From: Begonia masoniana
Taxonomy: Eukaryota > Streptophyta > Magnoliopsida > Cucurbitales > Begoniaceae
DNA length: 64,000 nt
Reading direction: 5' to 3'
Assembly (NCBI GenBank): GCA_022432975.1
Contig: CM039509.1
Location: 12,002,335 to 12,066,334, forward strand
Position 1 is the stretch's first letter. Each line of letters starts with the position of its first letter. Of the stretch, positions 1 to 13,113 are shown piece after piece. The notes beneath the pieces are model-generated. The model was not told where the DNA came from. It did no database searches and saw only the letters and a program-made list of their open reading frames with translations. The position numbers were made by a program, and so were the translations under genes.

Positions 1-558
1 ACAAAACACTTAACCAATCCGAAAATGCACCAACAGATTCGGCCCCCATTTTGCATAAAACCCAATTTTGTGTAAATAAATTCCAATTCATAATCTAATC
101 ACTCCAACAACCTAAACTAACATATCTAAGGCTTAATTAATCAAAAGAGGAAGAAAACCCCCAAGGAGAACCCAATTTTCGAACTCCTCCTTTTAGGGTT
201 TTCAAACTCCCCCTAAAATCACTTAAAACTCACTAAAATCACTCAAAAGCTTCATCCAAATGTACACAAAGCAAAACCCATTTGATTTTACCTTGAAACC
301 ACTTGCAAAATTGAAGAAATGGGGAGGAGAGGAGTCGGCTATGGAGGAGGAGAGAAAGAGGCCGATGAAGATGAAGAAAAAATGGAAAAATCAACTTTTA
401 ACCTAAACTTTCTTTCCTCTTTTTCTTTTCCCCCACAAAACTTTGTAAAATTGCACCTAAGCCCTTCACTTTCTTCTTTTGAATGCCAACGTGAGAGCTT
501 CAATAAATCACACCTTTCATTGCTTTTCACTTTTATCTACAAGCATTTCTATTGGTTA

Positions 559-1125
<567 letters not shown>

Positions 1126-2000
1126 TTATTCCTTTAATAATTACCATTAAAATTACAATTAAAACCCTCCCTTTTCTCCATAGCATCCAACGAGAGAACT
1201 ACCAAAAATCCATATTTTTCTTCCTTTTTAATTCAATTACATTTGCTTAAATTCTTATTGGTTCAAGCCTTTTTGACTTTTCAACTCTTGAATTCTTTTC
1301 AAAGAATTCTTTTCTCCTTTGAATTCCAACGTGAAAGCCACTTTAATCACCACTTCCATTTATTTTTCCTAACCATTTAATGCCACCATTTTATTCTTTA
1401 TTTTATTCCTTTAATAATTACCATTAAAATTACAATTAAAACCCTCCCTTTTCTCCATAGCATCCAACGAGAGAACTACCAAAAATCCATATTTTTCTTC
1501 CTTTTTAATTCAATTACATTTGCTTAAATTCTTATTGGTTCAAGCCTTTTTGACTTTTCAACTCTTGAATTCTTTTCAAAGAATTCTTTTCTCCTTTGAA
1601 TTCCAACGTGAAAGACACCATTCTTTCACTCATTCTTCACTTTTTCATTTGCTCTTTGCACTAAAATGCTATTGGTTCTTTGACTTTTCAATTCTACTTT
1701 CTAGTTTTTGACTTTTCAACTCTTGAATTCTTTTCAAAGAATTCTTTTCTCCTTTGAATTCCAACGTGAAAGCCACTTTAATCACCACTTCCATTTATTT
1801 TTCCTAACCATTTAATGCCACCATTTTATTCTTTATTTTATTCCTTTAATAATTACCATTAAAATTACAATTAAAACCCTCCCTTTTCTCCATAGCATCC
1901 AACGAGAGAACTACCAAAAATCCATATTTTTCTTCCTTTTTAATTCAATTACATTTGCTTAAATTCTTATTGGTTCAAGCCTTTTTGACTTTTCCAATGC
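1126..2000. repeat. Local tandem duplication inside the LTR fragment
   Basis: The segment starting CCTTTAATAATTACC occurs at 1131, 1408 and 1843 (spacings 277 and 435), with near-identical following sequence. The longer second spacing contains an extra copy of the GACTTTTCAACTCTTG sub-block (about 1274, 1550 and 1708). The AT-rich sequence contains no reading frame of interest. Confidence 0.85.
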
Positions 2001-2126
2001 TTTTGTTTTTGAATTGTCAACTTCCTTTCCTTTTCTTTGCATTAGTTTAAAACCCTTCATTACTTAACGTTAATCTCTCATACAACCTAGGGCTACGCAC
2101 ATTATTAAAATTTTCTGGGTGTTACA

Positions 2127-5100
2127 TAATTATCCGTATTTTAAGGTTATTGGGTTCTCAATAAACGTCTTTCTTATCACTTCAAGTTAAAAACTTAAAG
2201 GTGAAATGGATAACATTGGCTCCAACCACAAGTCATGTAACAGTCAACCTCATTTGCTTGATACGTTCAGCTCTTTTAGAACAAATCGATTGAAGTGATG
2301 TTTCTTATACTTCATCAAATGTATTATTAAGTCTTAATTACACATCCATAAAGCTTATTAGGTCCTCAATACACGTCGTTCTCATCACCTCAAGTTAAAA
2401 CCTTGAAGGTGAAATTGAAAACTTTGGTTCTAATCACAAGTCATGTAACAGTCAACCTCATTTACTTGATACGTTGAGCACTTTTAGAACAAATCGATTG
2501 AAGTGATGTTTCTTATACTTCATCAAACGCATTACTAAGTCTTAATTACACATCCATAAAGCTTATTAGGTCCTCAATACACGTCGTTCTCATCACTTAG
2601 AGTTAAAACCTTGAAGGTGAAATGGATAACTTAGGTTCTAACCACAAGTCATGTAACAGTCAACCTCATTTGCTTGATACGTTCAGATCTTTTAGAACAA
2701 TCGATTGAAGTGATGTTTCTTATACTTCATCAAACGCATTACTAAGTCTTAATTACACATCCATAAAGCTTATTAGGTCCTCAATACACGTCGTTCTCAT
2801 CACTTCAAGTTAAAATCTTGGAGGTGAAATGGATAACTTAGGTTCTAACCACAAGTCATGTAACAGTCAACCTCATTTGCTTGATACGTTCAGATCTTTT
2901 AGAACAATCGATTGAAGTGATGTTTCTTATACTTCATCAAACGCATTACTAAGTCTTAATTACACATCCATAAAGCTTATTAGGTCCTCAATACACGTCG
3001 TTCTCATCACTTCAAGTTAAAAACTTAAAGGTGAAATGGATAACATTGGCTCCAACCACAAGTCATGTAACAGTCAACCTCATTTGCTTGATACGTTCAG
3101 CTCTTTTAGAACAAATCGATTGAAGTGATGTTTCTTATACTTCATCAAATGTATTATTAAGTCTTAATTACACATCCATAAAGCTTATTAGGTCCTCAAT
3201 ACACGTCGTTCTCATCACCTCAAGTTAAAACCTTGAAGGTGAAATTGAAAACTTTGGTTCTAATCACAAGTCATGTAACAGTCAACCTCATTTACTTGAT
3301 ACGTTGAGCACTTTTAGAACAAATCGATTGAAGTGATGTTTCTTATACTTCATCAATCGCATTACTAAGTCTTAATTACGGGTCCATAAAACTTATTAGG
3401 TCCTCAATAAACGTCGTTTTCATCACTTCAAGTTACAATCTTGAAGGTGAAATGGATAACTTAGGTTCTAACCACAAGTCAGCTAACAATGAACCTCATT
3501 TGCTTGATACGTTCAGATCTTTTAGAACAAATCGATTGAAGTGATGTTTCTTATACATCATCAAATGCATTACTAAGTCTTAATTACGCATCCATGAAGC
3601 TTATTAGGTCCTCAATACACGTCGTTCTCATCACTTAGAGTTAAAACCTTGAAGGTGAAATGGATAACTTAGGTTCTAACCACAAGTCATGTAACAGTCA
3701 ACCTCATTTGCTTGATACGTTCAGCTCTTTTAGAACAATCGATTGAAGTGATGTTTCTTATACTTCATCAAACGCATTACTAAGTCTTAATTACGGGTCC
3801 ATAAAACTTATTAGGTCCTCAATACACGTCGTTCTCATCACTTCAAGTTAAAACCTTGAAGGTGAAATTGAAAACTTAGGTTCTAACCACAAGTCAGCTA
3901 ACAATGAACCTCATTTGCTTGATACGTTCAGATCTTTTAGAACAAATCGATTGAAGTGATGTTTCTTATACATCATCAAATGCATTACTAAGTCTTAATT
4001 ACGCATCCATGAAGCTTATTAGGTCCTCAATACACGTCGTTCTTATCACTTCACGTCACAACCTTGAAAGTGAAATGGATAATTTAGGTTCTAAACAGAA
4101 GTCATATAACAGACAACCTCATTTGCTTGATACGTTTTGCTCTTTTAGAACAAATCGATTGAAGTGAAATGGATAACTTAGGTTCTAACCACAAGTCATG
4201 TAACAGTCAACCTCATTTGCTTGATACGTTTTGCTCTTTTAGAACAAATTGATTGAAGTAAAGTTTTTTATACTTCATCAAACGCATTACTAAGTCTTAA
4301 TTACGCGTCCATAAAGGTTATTAGGTACTCAATACACGTCGTTCTCATCACTTAGAGTTAAAACCTTGAAAGTAAAATGGATAACTTAGGTTCTAACCAC
4401 AAGTCCAGTAACAGTCAACCTCAATTGCTTGATACGTTCAGTTCTTTTGAAACAAATCGATTGAAGTGAAATTTATTATACTTAATCAATCGCATTAGTA
4501 AGTCTTAATTACGCGTCTAAGAAGGTTATTGGGTACTCAATGCACGTCGTTCTCATCACTTCAAGTTAAAATCTTGGAGGTGAAATGGATAACTTAGGTT
4601 CTAAACACAAGTCATGTAACAGTGAATCTCATTTGCTTGATACATTTAGTTCTTTTGGAACAAATCGATTTATGTGAAGTTTCTTATACTTCATCAAACA
4701 CATTACTAAGTCTTAATTGCGCGTCCATGAATGTTATTAGGTCCTCAATACACGTCGTTCTCATCACTTCAAGTTAAAATCTTGGAGGTGAAATGGATAA
4801 CTTAGGTTCTAAACACAAGTCATGTAACAGTGAATCTCATTTGCTTGATATGTTCAACTCTTTTAGAACAATCGATTGAAGTGATGTTTCTTATACTTCA
4901 TCAAACGCATTACTAAGTCTTAATTACGCATCCATGAAGCTTATTAGGTCCTTAATACACGTCGTTCTCATCACTTCAAGTTAAAACCTTGAAGGTGAAA
5001 TGGATAACTTAGGTTCTAACCACAAGTCATGTAACTGTGATCCTCATTTGCTTGATAGGTTTAGTTCTTTTGGAACAAATCGAATGAAGTGATGTTTCTT

Positions 5101-6767
5101 ATACTTCATCAAATGCATTACTAAGTCTTAATTACGCATCCATAAAGCTTATTGGGTCCTCAATACACGTCGTTCTCATCACTTCAAGTTAAAACCTTGA
5201 AGGTGAAATGGATAACTTGGGTTCTAACCACAAGTCATGTAACTGTGATCCTCATTTGCTTGATACGTTCAGTTCTTTTGGAACAAATCGATTGAAGAAA
5301 AGTTTATTATACTTCATCAAACGCATTACTAAGTCATAATTACGCGTCCTTGAAGGTTATTGGGCCTTAATACACGTCGTTCTCATCACTTCAAGTTAAA
5401 ACCTTGAAGGTGAAATGGATAACTTGGGTTCTAACCACTAATTATGTAACAGTCAACCTCATTTGCTTGATACGTTCAGTTCTTTTGGAACAAATCGATT
5501 GAAGAAAAGTTTATTATACTTCATCAAACGCATTACTAAGTCTTAATTACGCATCCATGAGGCTTATTGGGTCTTGAATGCAAGTCGTTCTCATCACTTC
5601 AAGTTAAAACCTTGAAGGTGAAATGGATAACTTGGGTTCTAACCACTAATTATGTAACAGTCAACCTCATTTGCTTGATACGTTCAGTTCTTTTGGAACA
5701 AATCGATTGAAGAAAAGTTTATTATACTTCATCAAACGCATTACTAAGTCATAATTACGCGTCCTTGAAGGTTATTGGGCCTTAATACACGTCGTTCTCA
5801 TCACTTCAAGTTAAAACCTTGAAGGTGAAATGGATAACTTAGGTTCTAACCACAAGTCATGTAACTGTGATCCTCATTTGCTTGATACGTTCAGTTCTTT
5901 TGGAACAAATCGATTGAAGAAAAGTTTATTATACTTCATCAAACGCATTACTAAGTCTTAATTACGCGTCCTTGAAGGTTATTGGGCCTTAATACACGTC
6001 GTTCTCATCACTTCAAGTTAAAACCTTGAAGGTGAAATGGATAACTTGGGTTCTAACCACTAATTATGTAACAGTCAACCTCATTTGCTTGATACGTTCA
6101 GTTCTTTTGGAACAAATCGATTGAAGAAAAGTTTATTATACTTCATCAAACGCATTACTAAGTCTTAATTACGCGTCCTTGAAGGTTATTGGGCCTTAAT
6201 ACACGTCGTTCTCATCACTTCAAGTTAAAACCTTGAAGGTGAAATGGATAACTTGGGTTCTAACCACTAATTATGTAACAGTCAACCTCATTTGCTTGAT
6301 ACGTTCAGTTCTTTTGGAACAAATCGATTGAAGAAAAGTTTATTATACTTCATCAAACGCATTACTAAGTCTTAATTACGCGTCCTTGAAGGTTATTGGG
6401 CCTTAATACACGTCGTTCTCATCACTTCAAGTTAAAACCTTGAAGGTGAAATGGATAACTTAGGTTCTAACCACAAGTCATGTAACTGTGATCCTCATTT
6501 GCTTGATACGTTCAGTTCTTTTGGAACAAATCGATTGAAGAAAAGTTTATTATACTTCATCAAACGCATTACTAAGTCTTAATTACGCGTCCTTGAAGGT
6601 TATTGGGCCTTAATACACGTCGTTCTCATCACTTCAAGCAAAACCTTGAAGGTGAAATGGATAACTTGGGTTCTAACCACAAGCCATGTAATAGTCAACC
6701 TCATTTGCTTGATACGTTCAGTTCTTTTGGAACAAATCGATTGAAGAAAAGTTTATTATATTATTAT
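2127..6767. repeat. Satellite array 1, ~207-bp monomer, about 22 copies
   Basis: Successive copies of the TCCTCAATAC anchor lie at 2363, 2571, 2778 and 2985, and copies of TGGGCCTTAA at 5776, 5983, 6190, 6397 and 6604, giving a 207-208 bp period. Two substructures are visible. A four-monomer block recurs 830 bp apart (TTCAAGTTAAAAACTTAAAG at 2181 and 3011), and 5200-6760 is a highly homogenised run. Short frames in it are non-coding. The array stops inside a monomer at 6767, where the TTA-rich part of element A begins. Confidence 0.97.
5801..5828. other. Dyad symmetry present in most satellite monomers (example copy)
   Basis: TCACTTCAAG, a 7-base spacer TTAAAAC, then CTTGAAGGTGA form an imperfect inverted repeat: seven perfect pairs plus three after a one-base bulge. 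The motif recurs in most monomers of all three arrays, at the same place in each. Confidence 0.75.
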
Positions 6768-7516
6768 TATTATTATTATATTATTATTATTATTATATTA
6801 TTATTATTATATTATTATTATTATATTATTATTATTATTATATTATTATTATTATATTATTATTATTATTATATTATTATTATTATATTATTATTATTAT
6901 ATTATTATTATTATATTATTATTATTATATTATTATTATTATTATATTATTATTATTATTATTATTATTATATTATTATTATTATTATTATATTATTATT
7001 ATTATATTATTATTATTATATTATTATTATTATTATATTATTATTATTATTATTATTATATTATTATTATTATATTATTATTATTATATTATTATTATTA
7101 TATTATTATTATTATATTATTATTATTATTATTATATTATTATTATTATTATATTATTATTATTATTATATTATTATTATTATATTATTATTATTATATT
7201 ATTATTATTATATTATTATTATTATTATTATATTATTATTATTATATTATTATTATTATATTATTATTATTATATTATTATTATTATATTATTATTATTA
7301 TATTATTATTATTATATTATTATTATTATATTATTATTATTATTATTATTATTATATTATTATTATTATTATTATTATATTATTATTATTATTATTATAT
7401 TATTATTATTATTATTATTATTATATTATTATTATTATATTATTATTATTATTATATTATTATTATTATTATATTATTATTATTATATTATTATTATTAT
7501 TATATTATTATTATTA

Positions 7517-7563
<47 letters not shown>

Positions 7564-7585
7564 TATTATTATTATTATTATTAAT
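6768..7585. repeat. Interrupted TTA/TATTA low-complexity tract in the 5' LTR of A
   Basis: TTA triplets are broken every 11-30 bp by an extra TA, giving a minisatellite-like (TTATTATTATTATA)n pattern that shifts frame regularly. That accounts for long Tyr/Ile/Leu-only open frames, which are not genes. Its left edge fuses with satellite GTTTATTATA, so the boundary is hidden by microhomology. Confidence 0.93.
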
Positions 7586-7589
7586 AATA

Positions 7590-8157
7590 ATAACAAAACA
7601 ACAACAGAAACGATTATGTTGTTGTTCGAGCTCGAGCCCGAGCTTCGCGACGCCGAAGAACAGAGGCGAGGAGGGAGCGCGACCCAACGATTTTCGACCC
7701 TCATCGACCAGACGCCGGCGACGGGAGATTCCGGCCGACTCCGCGCACAAACCACCTGGTATGGCTCGGTTTCTCCCCTGTTTTGGTTCGGTTTTCACCC
7801 GGTTCGGGTTTGTTCATGGCCGACTGTGACGAGCCAGTTTTGGCTCCGATCGCCGGCCGTTTTAGGTCACTTCCGGCGTGGGTTGCCAACCTTAGGCCGG
7901 CTATTATTGATTGGCCGTGGAATGCCCAATTTGGTCGAAAATCAGTGATGGCGAATTAGGGCTTAGGGTTTTCTTAAATGGAAACTTCGATTTTAGGTTA
8001 GTTTATGTTAATTGGATGTTAGGAGGATAGATTGGTGAAGAAATTGATGGAATTTGATGAAAAATCGAAAAAGGGGCAGATTCGGGTTTTGCCTAAATTG
8101 ACCTAGCTCCGGTCATTTGTTTTAAAATTCCTTTTGGAATATTAAAATAGGTTATTA
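7590..8157 (+). other. GC-rich LTR segment of element A (5' copy)
   Basis: This is a CpG-rich stretch in otherwise AT-rich surroundings, followed by an AT-rich tail. It is repeated in the 3' LTR at about 17470-18059 with scattered single-base indels. Short open frames exist on both strands but are not kept in frame between the two LTR copies, so I do not call a protein. Confidence 0.7.
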
Positions 8158-11100
8158 GTGGTTGAGCCGGCGGGCTTTACATGAAACGTCGCGGATCCCA
8201 GTGGTTGGGCCGGCGGGCTTTACATGAAACGTCGCGGATCCCAGTGGTTGGGCCGGCGGGCTTTACATGAAACGTCGCGGATCCCAGTGGTTGGGCCGGC
8301 GGGCTTTACATGAAACGTCGCGGATCCCAGTGGTTGGGCCGGCGGGCTTTACATGAAACGTCGCGGATCCCAGTGGTTGGGCCGGCGGGCTTTACATGAA
8401 ACGTCGCGGATCCCAGTGGTTGGGCCGGCGGGCTTTACATGAAACGTCGCGGATCCCAGTGGTTGGGCCGGCGGGCTTTACATGAAACGTCGCGGATCCC
8501 AGTGGTTGGGCCGGCGGGCTTTACATGAAACGTCGCGGATCCCAGTGGTTGGGCCGGCGGGCTTTACATGAAACGTCGCGGATCCCAGTGGTTGGGCCGG
8601 CGGGCTTTACATGAAACGTCGCGGATCCCAGTGGTTGGGCCGGCGGGCTTTACATGAAACGTCGCGGATCCCAGTGGTTGGGCCGGCGGGCTTTACATGA
8701 AACGTCGCGGATCCCAGTGGTTGGGCCGGCGGGCTTTACATGAAACGTCGCGGATCCCAGTGGTTGAGCCGGCGGGCTTTACATGAAACGTCGCGGATCC
8801 CAGTGGTTGGGCCGGCGGGCTTTACATGAAACGTCGCGGATCCCAGTGGTTGGGCCGGCGGGCTTTACATGAAACGTCGCGGATCCCAGTGGTTGGGCCG
8901 GCGGGCTTTACATGAAACGTCGCGGATCCCAGTGGTTGGGCCGGCGGGCTTTACATGAAACGTCGCGGATCCCAGTGGTTGGGCCGGCGGGCTTTACATG
9001 AAACGTCGCGGATCCCAGTGGTTGGGCCGGCGGGCTTTACATGAAACGTCGCGGATCCCAGTGGTTGGGCCGGCGGGCTTTACATGAAACGTCGCGGATC
9101 CCAGTGGTTGGGCCGGCGGGCTTTACATGAAACGTCGCGGATCCCAGTGGTTGAGCCGGCGGGCTTTACATGAAACGTCGCGGATCCCAGTGGTTGGGCC
9201 GGCGGGCTTTACATGAAACGTCGCGGATCCCAGTGGTTGGGCCGGCGGGCTTTACATGAAACGTCGCGGATCCCAGTGGTTGGGCCGGCGGGCTTTACAT
9301 GAAACGTCGCGGATCCCAGTGGTTGGGCCGGCGGGCTTTACATGAAACGTCGCGGATCCCAGTGGTTGGGCCGGCGGGCTTTACATGAAACGTCGCGGAT
9401 CCCAGTGGTTGGGCCGGCGGGCTTTACATGAAACGTCGCGGATCCCAGTGGTTGGGCCGGCGGGCTTTACATGAAACGTCGCGGATCCCAGTGGTTGGGC
9501 CGGCGGGCTTTACATGAAACGTCGCGGATCCCAGTGGTTGGGCCGGCGGGCTTTACATGAAACGTCGCGGATCCCAGTGGTTGGGCCGGCGGGCTTTACA
9601 TGAAACGTCGCGGATCCCAGTGGTTGGGCCGGCGGGCTTTACATGAAACGTCGCGGATCCCAGTGGTTGGGCCGGCGGGCTTTACATGAAACGTCGCGGA
9701 TCCCAGTGGTTGGGCCGGCGGGCTTTACATGAAACGTCGCGGATCCCAGTGGTTGGGCCGGCGGGCTTTACATGAAACGTCGCGGATCCCAGTGGTTGGG
9801 CCGGCGGGCTTTACATGAAACGTCGCGGATCCCAGTGGTTGGGCCGGCGGGCTTTACATGAAACGTCGCGGATCCCAGTGGTTGGGCCGGCGGGCTTTAC
9901 ATGAAACGTCGCGGATCCCAGTGGTTGGGCCGGCGGGCTTTACATGAAACGTCGCGGATCCCAGTGGTTGGGCCGGCGGGCTTTACATGAAACGTCGCGG
10001 ATCCCAGTGGTTGGGCCGGCGGGCTTTACATGAAACGTCGCGGATCCCAGTGGTTGGGCCGGCGGGCTTTACATGAAACGTCGCGGATCCCAGTGGTTGG
10101 GCCGGCGGGCTTTACATGAAACGTCGCGGATCCCAGTGGTTGGGCCGGCGGGCTTTACATGAAACGTCGCGGATCCCAGTGGTTGGGCCGGCGGGCTTTA
10201 CATGAAACGTCGCGGATCCCAGTGGTTGGGCCGGCGGGCTTTACATGAAACGTCGCGGATCCCAGTGGTTGAGCCGGCGGGCTTTACATGAAACGTCGCG
10301 GATCCCAGTGGTTGGGCCGGCGGGCTTTACATGAAACGTCGCGGATCCCAGTGGTTGGGCCGGCGGGCTTTACATGAAACGTCGCGGATCCCAGTGGTTG
10401 GGCCGGCGGGCTTTACATGAAACGTCGCGGATCCCAGTGGTTGAGCCGGCGGGCTTTACATGAAACGTCGCGGATCCCAGTGGTTGAGCCGGCGGGCTTT
10501 ACATGAAACGTCGCGGATCCCAGTGGTTGGGCCGGCGGGCTTTACATGAAACGTCGCGGATCCCAGTGGTTGGGCCGGCGGGCTTTACATGAAACGTCGC
10601 GGATCCCAGTGGTTGGGCCGGCGGGCTTTACATGAAACGTCGCGGATCCCAGTGGTTGGGCCGGCGGGCTTTACATGAAACGTCGCGGATCCCAGTGGTT
10701 GGGCCGGCGGGCTTTACATGAAACGTCGCGGATCCCAGTGGTTGGGCCGGCGGGCTTTACATGAAACGTCGCGGATCCCAGTGGTTGGGCCGGCGGGCTT
10801 TACATGAAACGTCGCGGATCCCAGTGGTTGGGCCGGCGGGCTTTACATGAAACGTCGCGGATCCCAGTGGTTGGGCCGGCGGGCTTTACATGAAACGTCG
10901 CGGATCCCAGTGGTTGGGCCGGCGGGCTTTACATGAAACGTCGCGGATCCCAGTGGTTGGGCCGGCGGGCTTTACATGAAACGTCGCGGATCCCAGTGGT
11001 TGGGCCGGCGGGCTTTACATGAAACGTCGCGGATCCCAGTGGTTGGGCCGGCGGGCTTTACATGAAACGTCGCGGATCCCAGTGGTTGGGCCGGCGGGCT

Positions 11101-12036
11101 TTACATGAAACGTCGCGGATCCCAGTGGTTGGGCCGGCGGGCTTTACATGAAACGTCGCGGATCCCAGTGGTTGGGCCGGCGGGCTTTACATGAAACGTC
11201 GCGGATCCCAGTGGTTGGGCCGGCGGGCTTTACATGAAACGTCGCGGATCCCAGTGGTTGGGCCGGCGGGCTTTACATGAAACGTCGCGGATCCCAGTGG
11301 TTGGGCCGGCGGGCTTTACATGAAACGTCGCGGATCCCAGTGGTTGGGCCGGCGGGCTTTACATGAAACGTCGCGGATCCCAGTGGTTGAGCCGGCGGGC
11401 TTTACATGAAACGTCGCGGATCCCAGTGGTTGGGCCGGCGGGCTTTACATGAAACGTCGCGGATCCCAGTGGTTGGGCCGGCGGGCTTTACATGAAACGT
11501 CGCGGATCCCAGTGGTTGGGCCGGCGGGCTTTACATGAAACGTCGCGGATCCCAGTGGTTGGGCCGGCGGGCTTTACATGAAACGTCGCGGATCCCAGTG
11601 GTTGGGCCGGCGGGCTTTACATGAAACGTCGCGGATCCCAGTGGTTGGGCCGGCGGGCTTTACATGAAACGTCGCGGATCCCAGTGGTTGGGCCGGCGGG
11701 CTTTACATGAAACGTCGCGGATCCCAGTGGTTGGGCCGGCGGGCTTTACATGAAACGTCGCGGATCCCAGTGGTTGGGCCGGCGGGCTTTACATGAAACG
11801 TCGCGGATCCCAGTGGTTGGGCCGGCGGGCTTTACATGAAACGTCGCGGATCCCAGTGGTTGGGCCGGCGGGCTTTACATGAAACGTCGCGGATCCCAGT
11901 GGTTGGGCCGGCGGGCTTTACATGAAACGTCGCGGATCCCAGTGGTTGGGCCGGCGGGCTTTACATGAAACGTCGCGGATCCAGTGGTTGGGCCGGCGGG
12001 CTTTACATGAAACGTCGCGGATCCCAGTGGTTGGGC
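8158..12036. repeat. 43-bp minisatellite array, about 90 copies
   Basis: Each unit runs from GTGGTTGGGCCGG to CGCGGATCCCA and carries one BamHI site (GGATCC). Length is consistent with 90 units plus a partial one and a single 1-bp deletion near 11980. Nearly all units are identical; a G-to-A variant (GGTTGAGCC) marks units near 8161, 8764, 9152, 10268, 10440, 10483 and 11387. The 3' LTR of the same element has only six units. There are no unique spacers, so this is not a CRISPR array. Confidence 0.97.
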
Positions 12037-13027
12037 GGAGGGGCACTTGACTGAAGATATGGTTCTCACGGGAAATGAAATGAATATGAATGATGAAACG
12101 AAATGAAATGAAAATGTATGATGAAACAAAACGAAATGAATATGAACGATGAAACGAAACGAAATGATTTTATACGATGAAACTGTAGAAACTGCATATG
12201 TTAAGTAAAATGTTTTAAATTCATATAGTGCATACCCTACTAAGCATTAGGCTTACTGTTTATGTTGTATGATGTAGGTGGCAGGTGTGAACTCGATGAC
12301 GAAGAATAGGTGGTCGAGGATGGTGCTTGTGGCGACGGGGTGTGTTTTGGCAAGGTCTGATGTCTATGGTGTGTGCTCCGAGCGGGTTTTGTGGTAATTG
12401 AATGTGAGTTAGAAGGTTACCAGTTGTTTGGAAGATTTAGGTTGTATATTGAAGTTTGGCATTTATAGTTTTATAGTGGATATTGGTTGGAGTTAAGTGT
12501 TAATTGAATGAATTGATGTAATGAATTTGTTTTAAGGGAAGTTTAGGGGTTTTAAATGTTTATATTCACGTTTGATTGGGATTTGATTGGATTATCTTTG
12601 GATGAGTTTAGGTGTCTTTATTTTAGAATTTACTGGAACTGCTTGGGTTATTTTTTAACAGGTAAGGATAAGCTCAATTTTTAGAGCGATCCATGCAGTT
12701 CGTTTTCTTGAATTTGTCTGAAATTGTAGGTTATATTAGTGTCATGTTTTGATGATCAAGGAATGAGTGATTTTAAGGGATTTCAACAATCCGAGACTTC
12801 AATTTAATGGTTTAGAAGTCGAGACGTTATGAGTGAGATAAAAAGAAAAATTTACGTGGTTGCGAGAGTTTAAAGTTAAGGTTACGTTATGGTTAGTTTG
12901 TGTAAGGGTTTTGGGAAATGTTTAAAGTAAAAATGAAAAAGTTTATGAGAAAATACGAGGGCTTAGGAAATGATTATGTCACGGGAAGTCCGTGGCGGCC
13001 TTGATCGGGTTGGGGTCGTCACAGTTA

Positions 13028-13038
13028 TGGTATCAGAG
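13028..13038 (+). promoter_or_regulatory. Primer binding site of element A (initiator tRNA-Met type)
   Basis: TGGTATCAGAG lies 4 nt after the LTR end CACA. This matches the 3' end complement of plant initiator tRNA-Met, the usual primer for chromoviruses, with the final C of the common motif changed to A. Confidence 0.88.
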
Positions 13039-13113
13039 AAACGGAGTTTTAAAAGCGAGTTCTGTGATATGTCTGCCAAAAACACACCGCCGCACGAGGA
13101 CTCTCTATCGACT

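Larger units (their letters stand above)
6768..13023 (+). mobile_element. 5' LTR of element A, rearranged and lacking its promoter
   Basis: This matches the 3' LTR from its TTA tract to the GTCGTCACA end, with three changes. The first ~150 bp are absent. A segment matching 18060-18742 of the 3' LTR, which holds the TATA box and the GTAAGTG donor-like site, is missing at the 8157/8158 junction. The 43-bp array is hugely enlarged. It retains the 152-bp stretch at 12296-12447 that the 3' LTR has lost to a T run. Confidence 0.85.

Noticed and set aside
6603..7829. 408-codon frame with Tyr/Ile/Leu blocks
   Set aside because: Satellite plus TTA tract plus LTR sequence read through by chance; periodic frame shifts of the repeat give the blocks.
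7616..7948. GC-rich ~110-codon frame and its minus-strand partner
   Set aside because: The second LTR copy (17499-17780) has single-base indels that shift both frames, so no protein is conserved.
7960..7975. Telomere-like TTAGGG / TTAGGGTTTT
   Set aside because: Only about two imperfect units (also near 17845), inside an LTR; not a telomeric array.
8158..12036. CRISPR-like regular array
   Set aside because: Units are contiguous 43-bp repeats without unique spacers, and the setting is a plant LTR.
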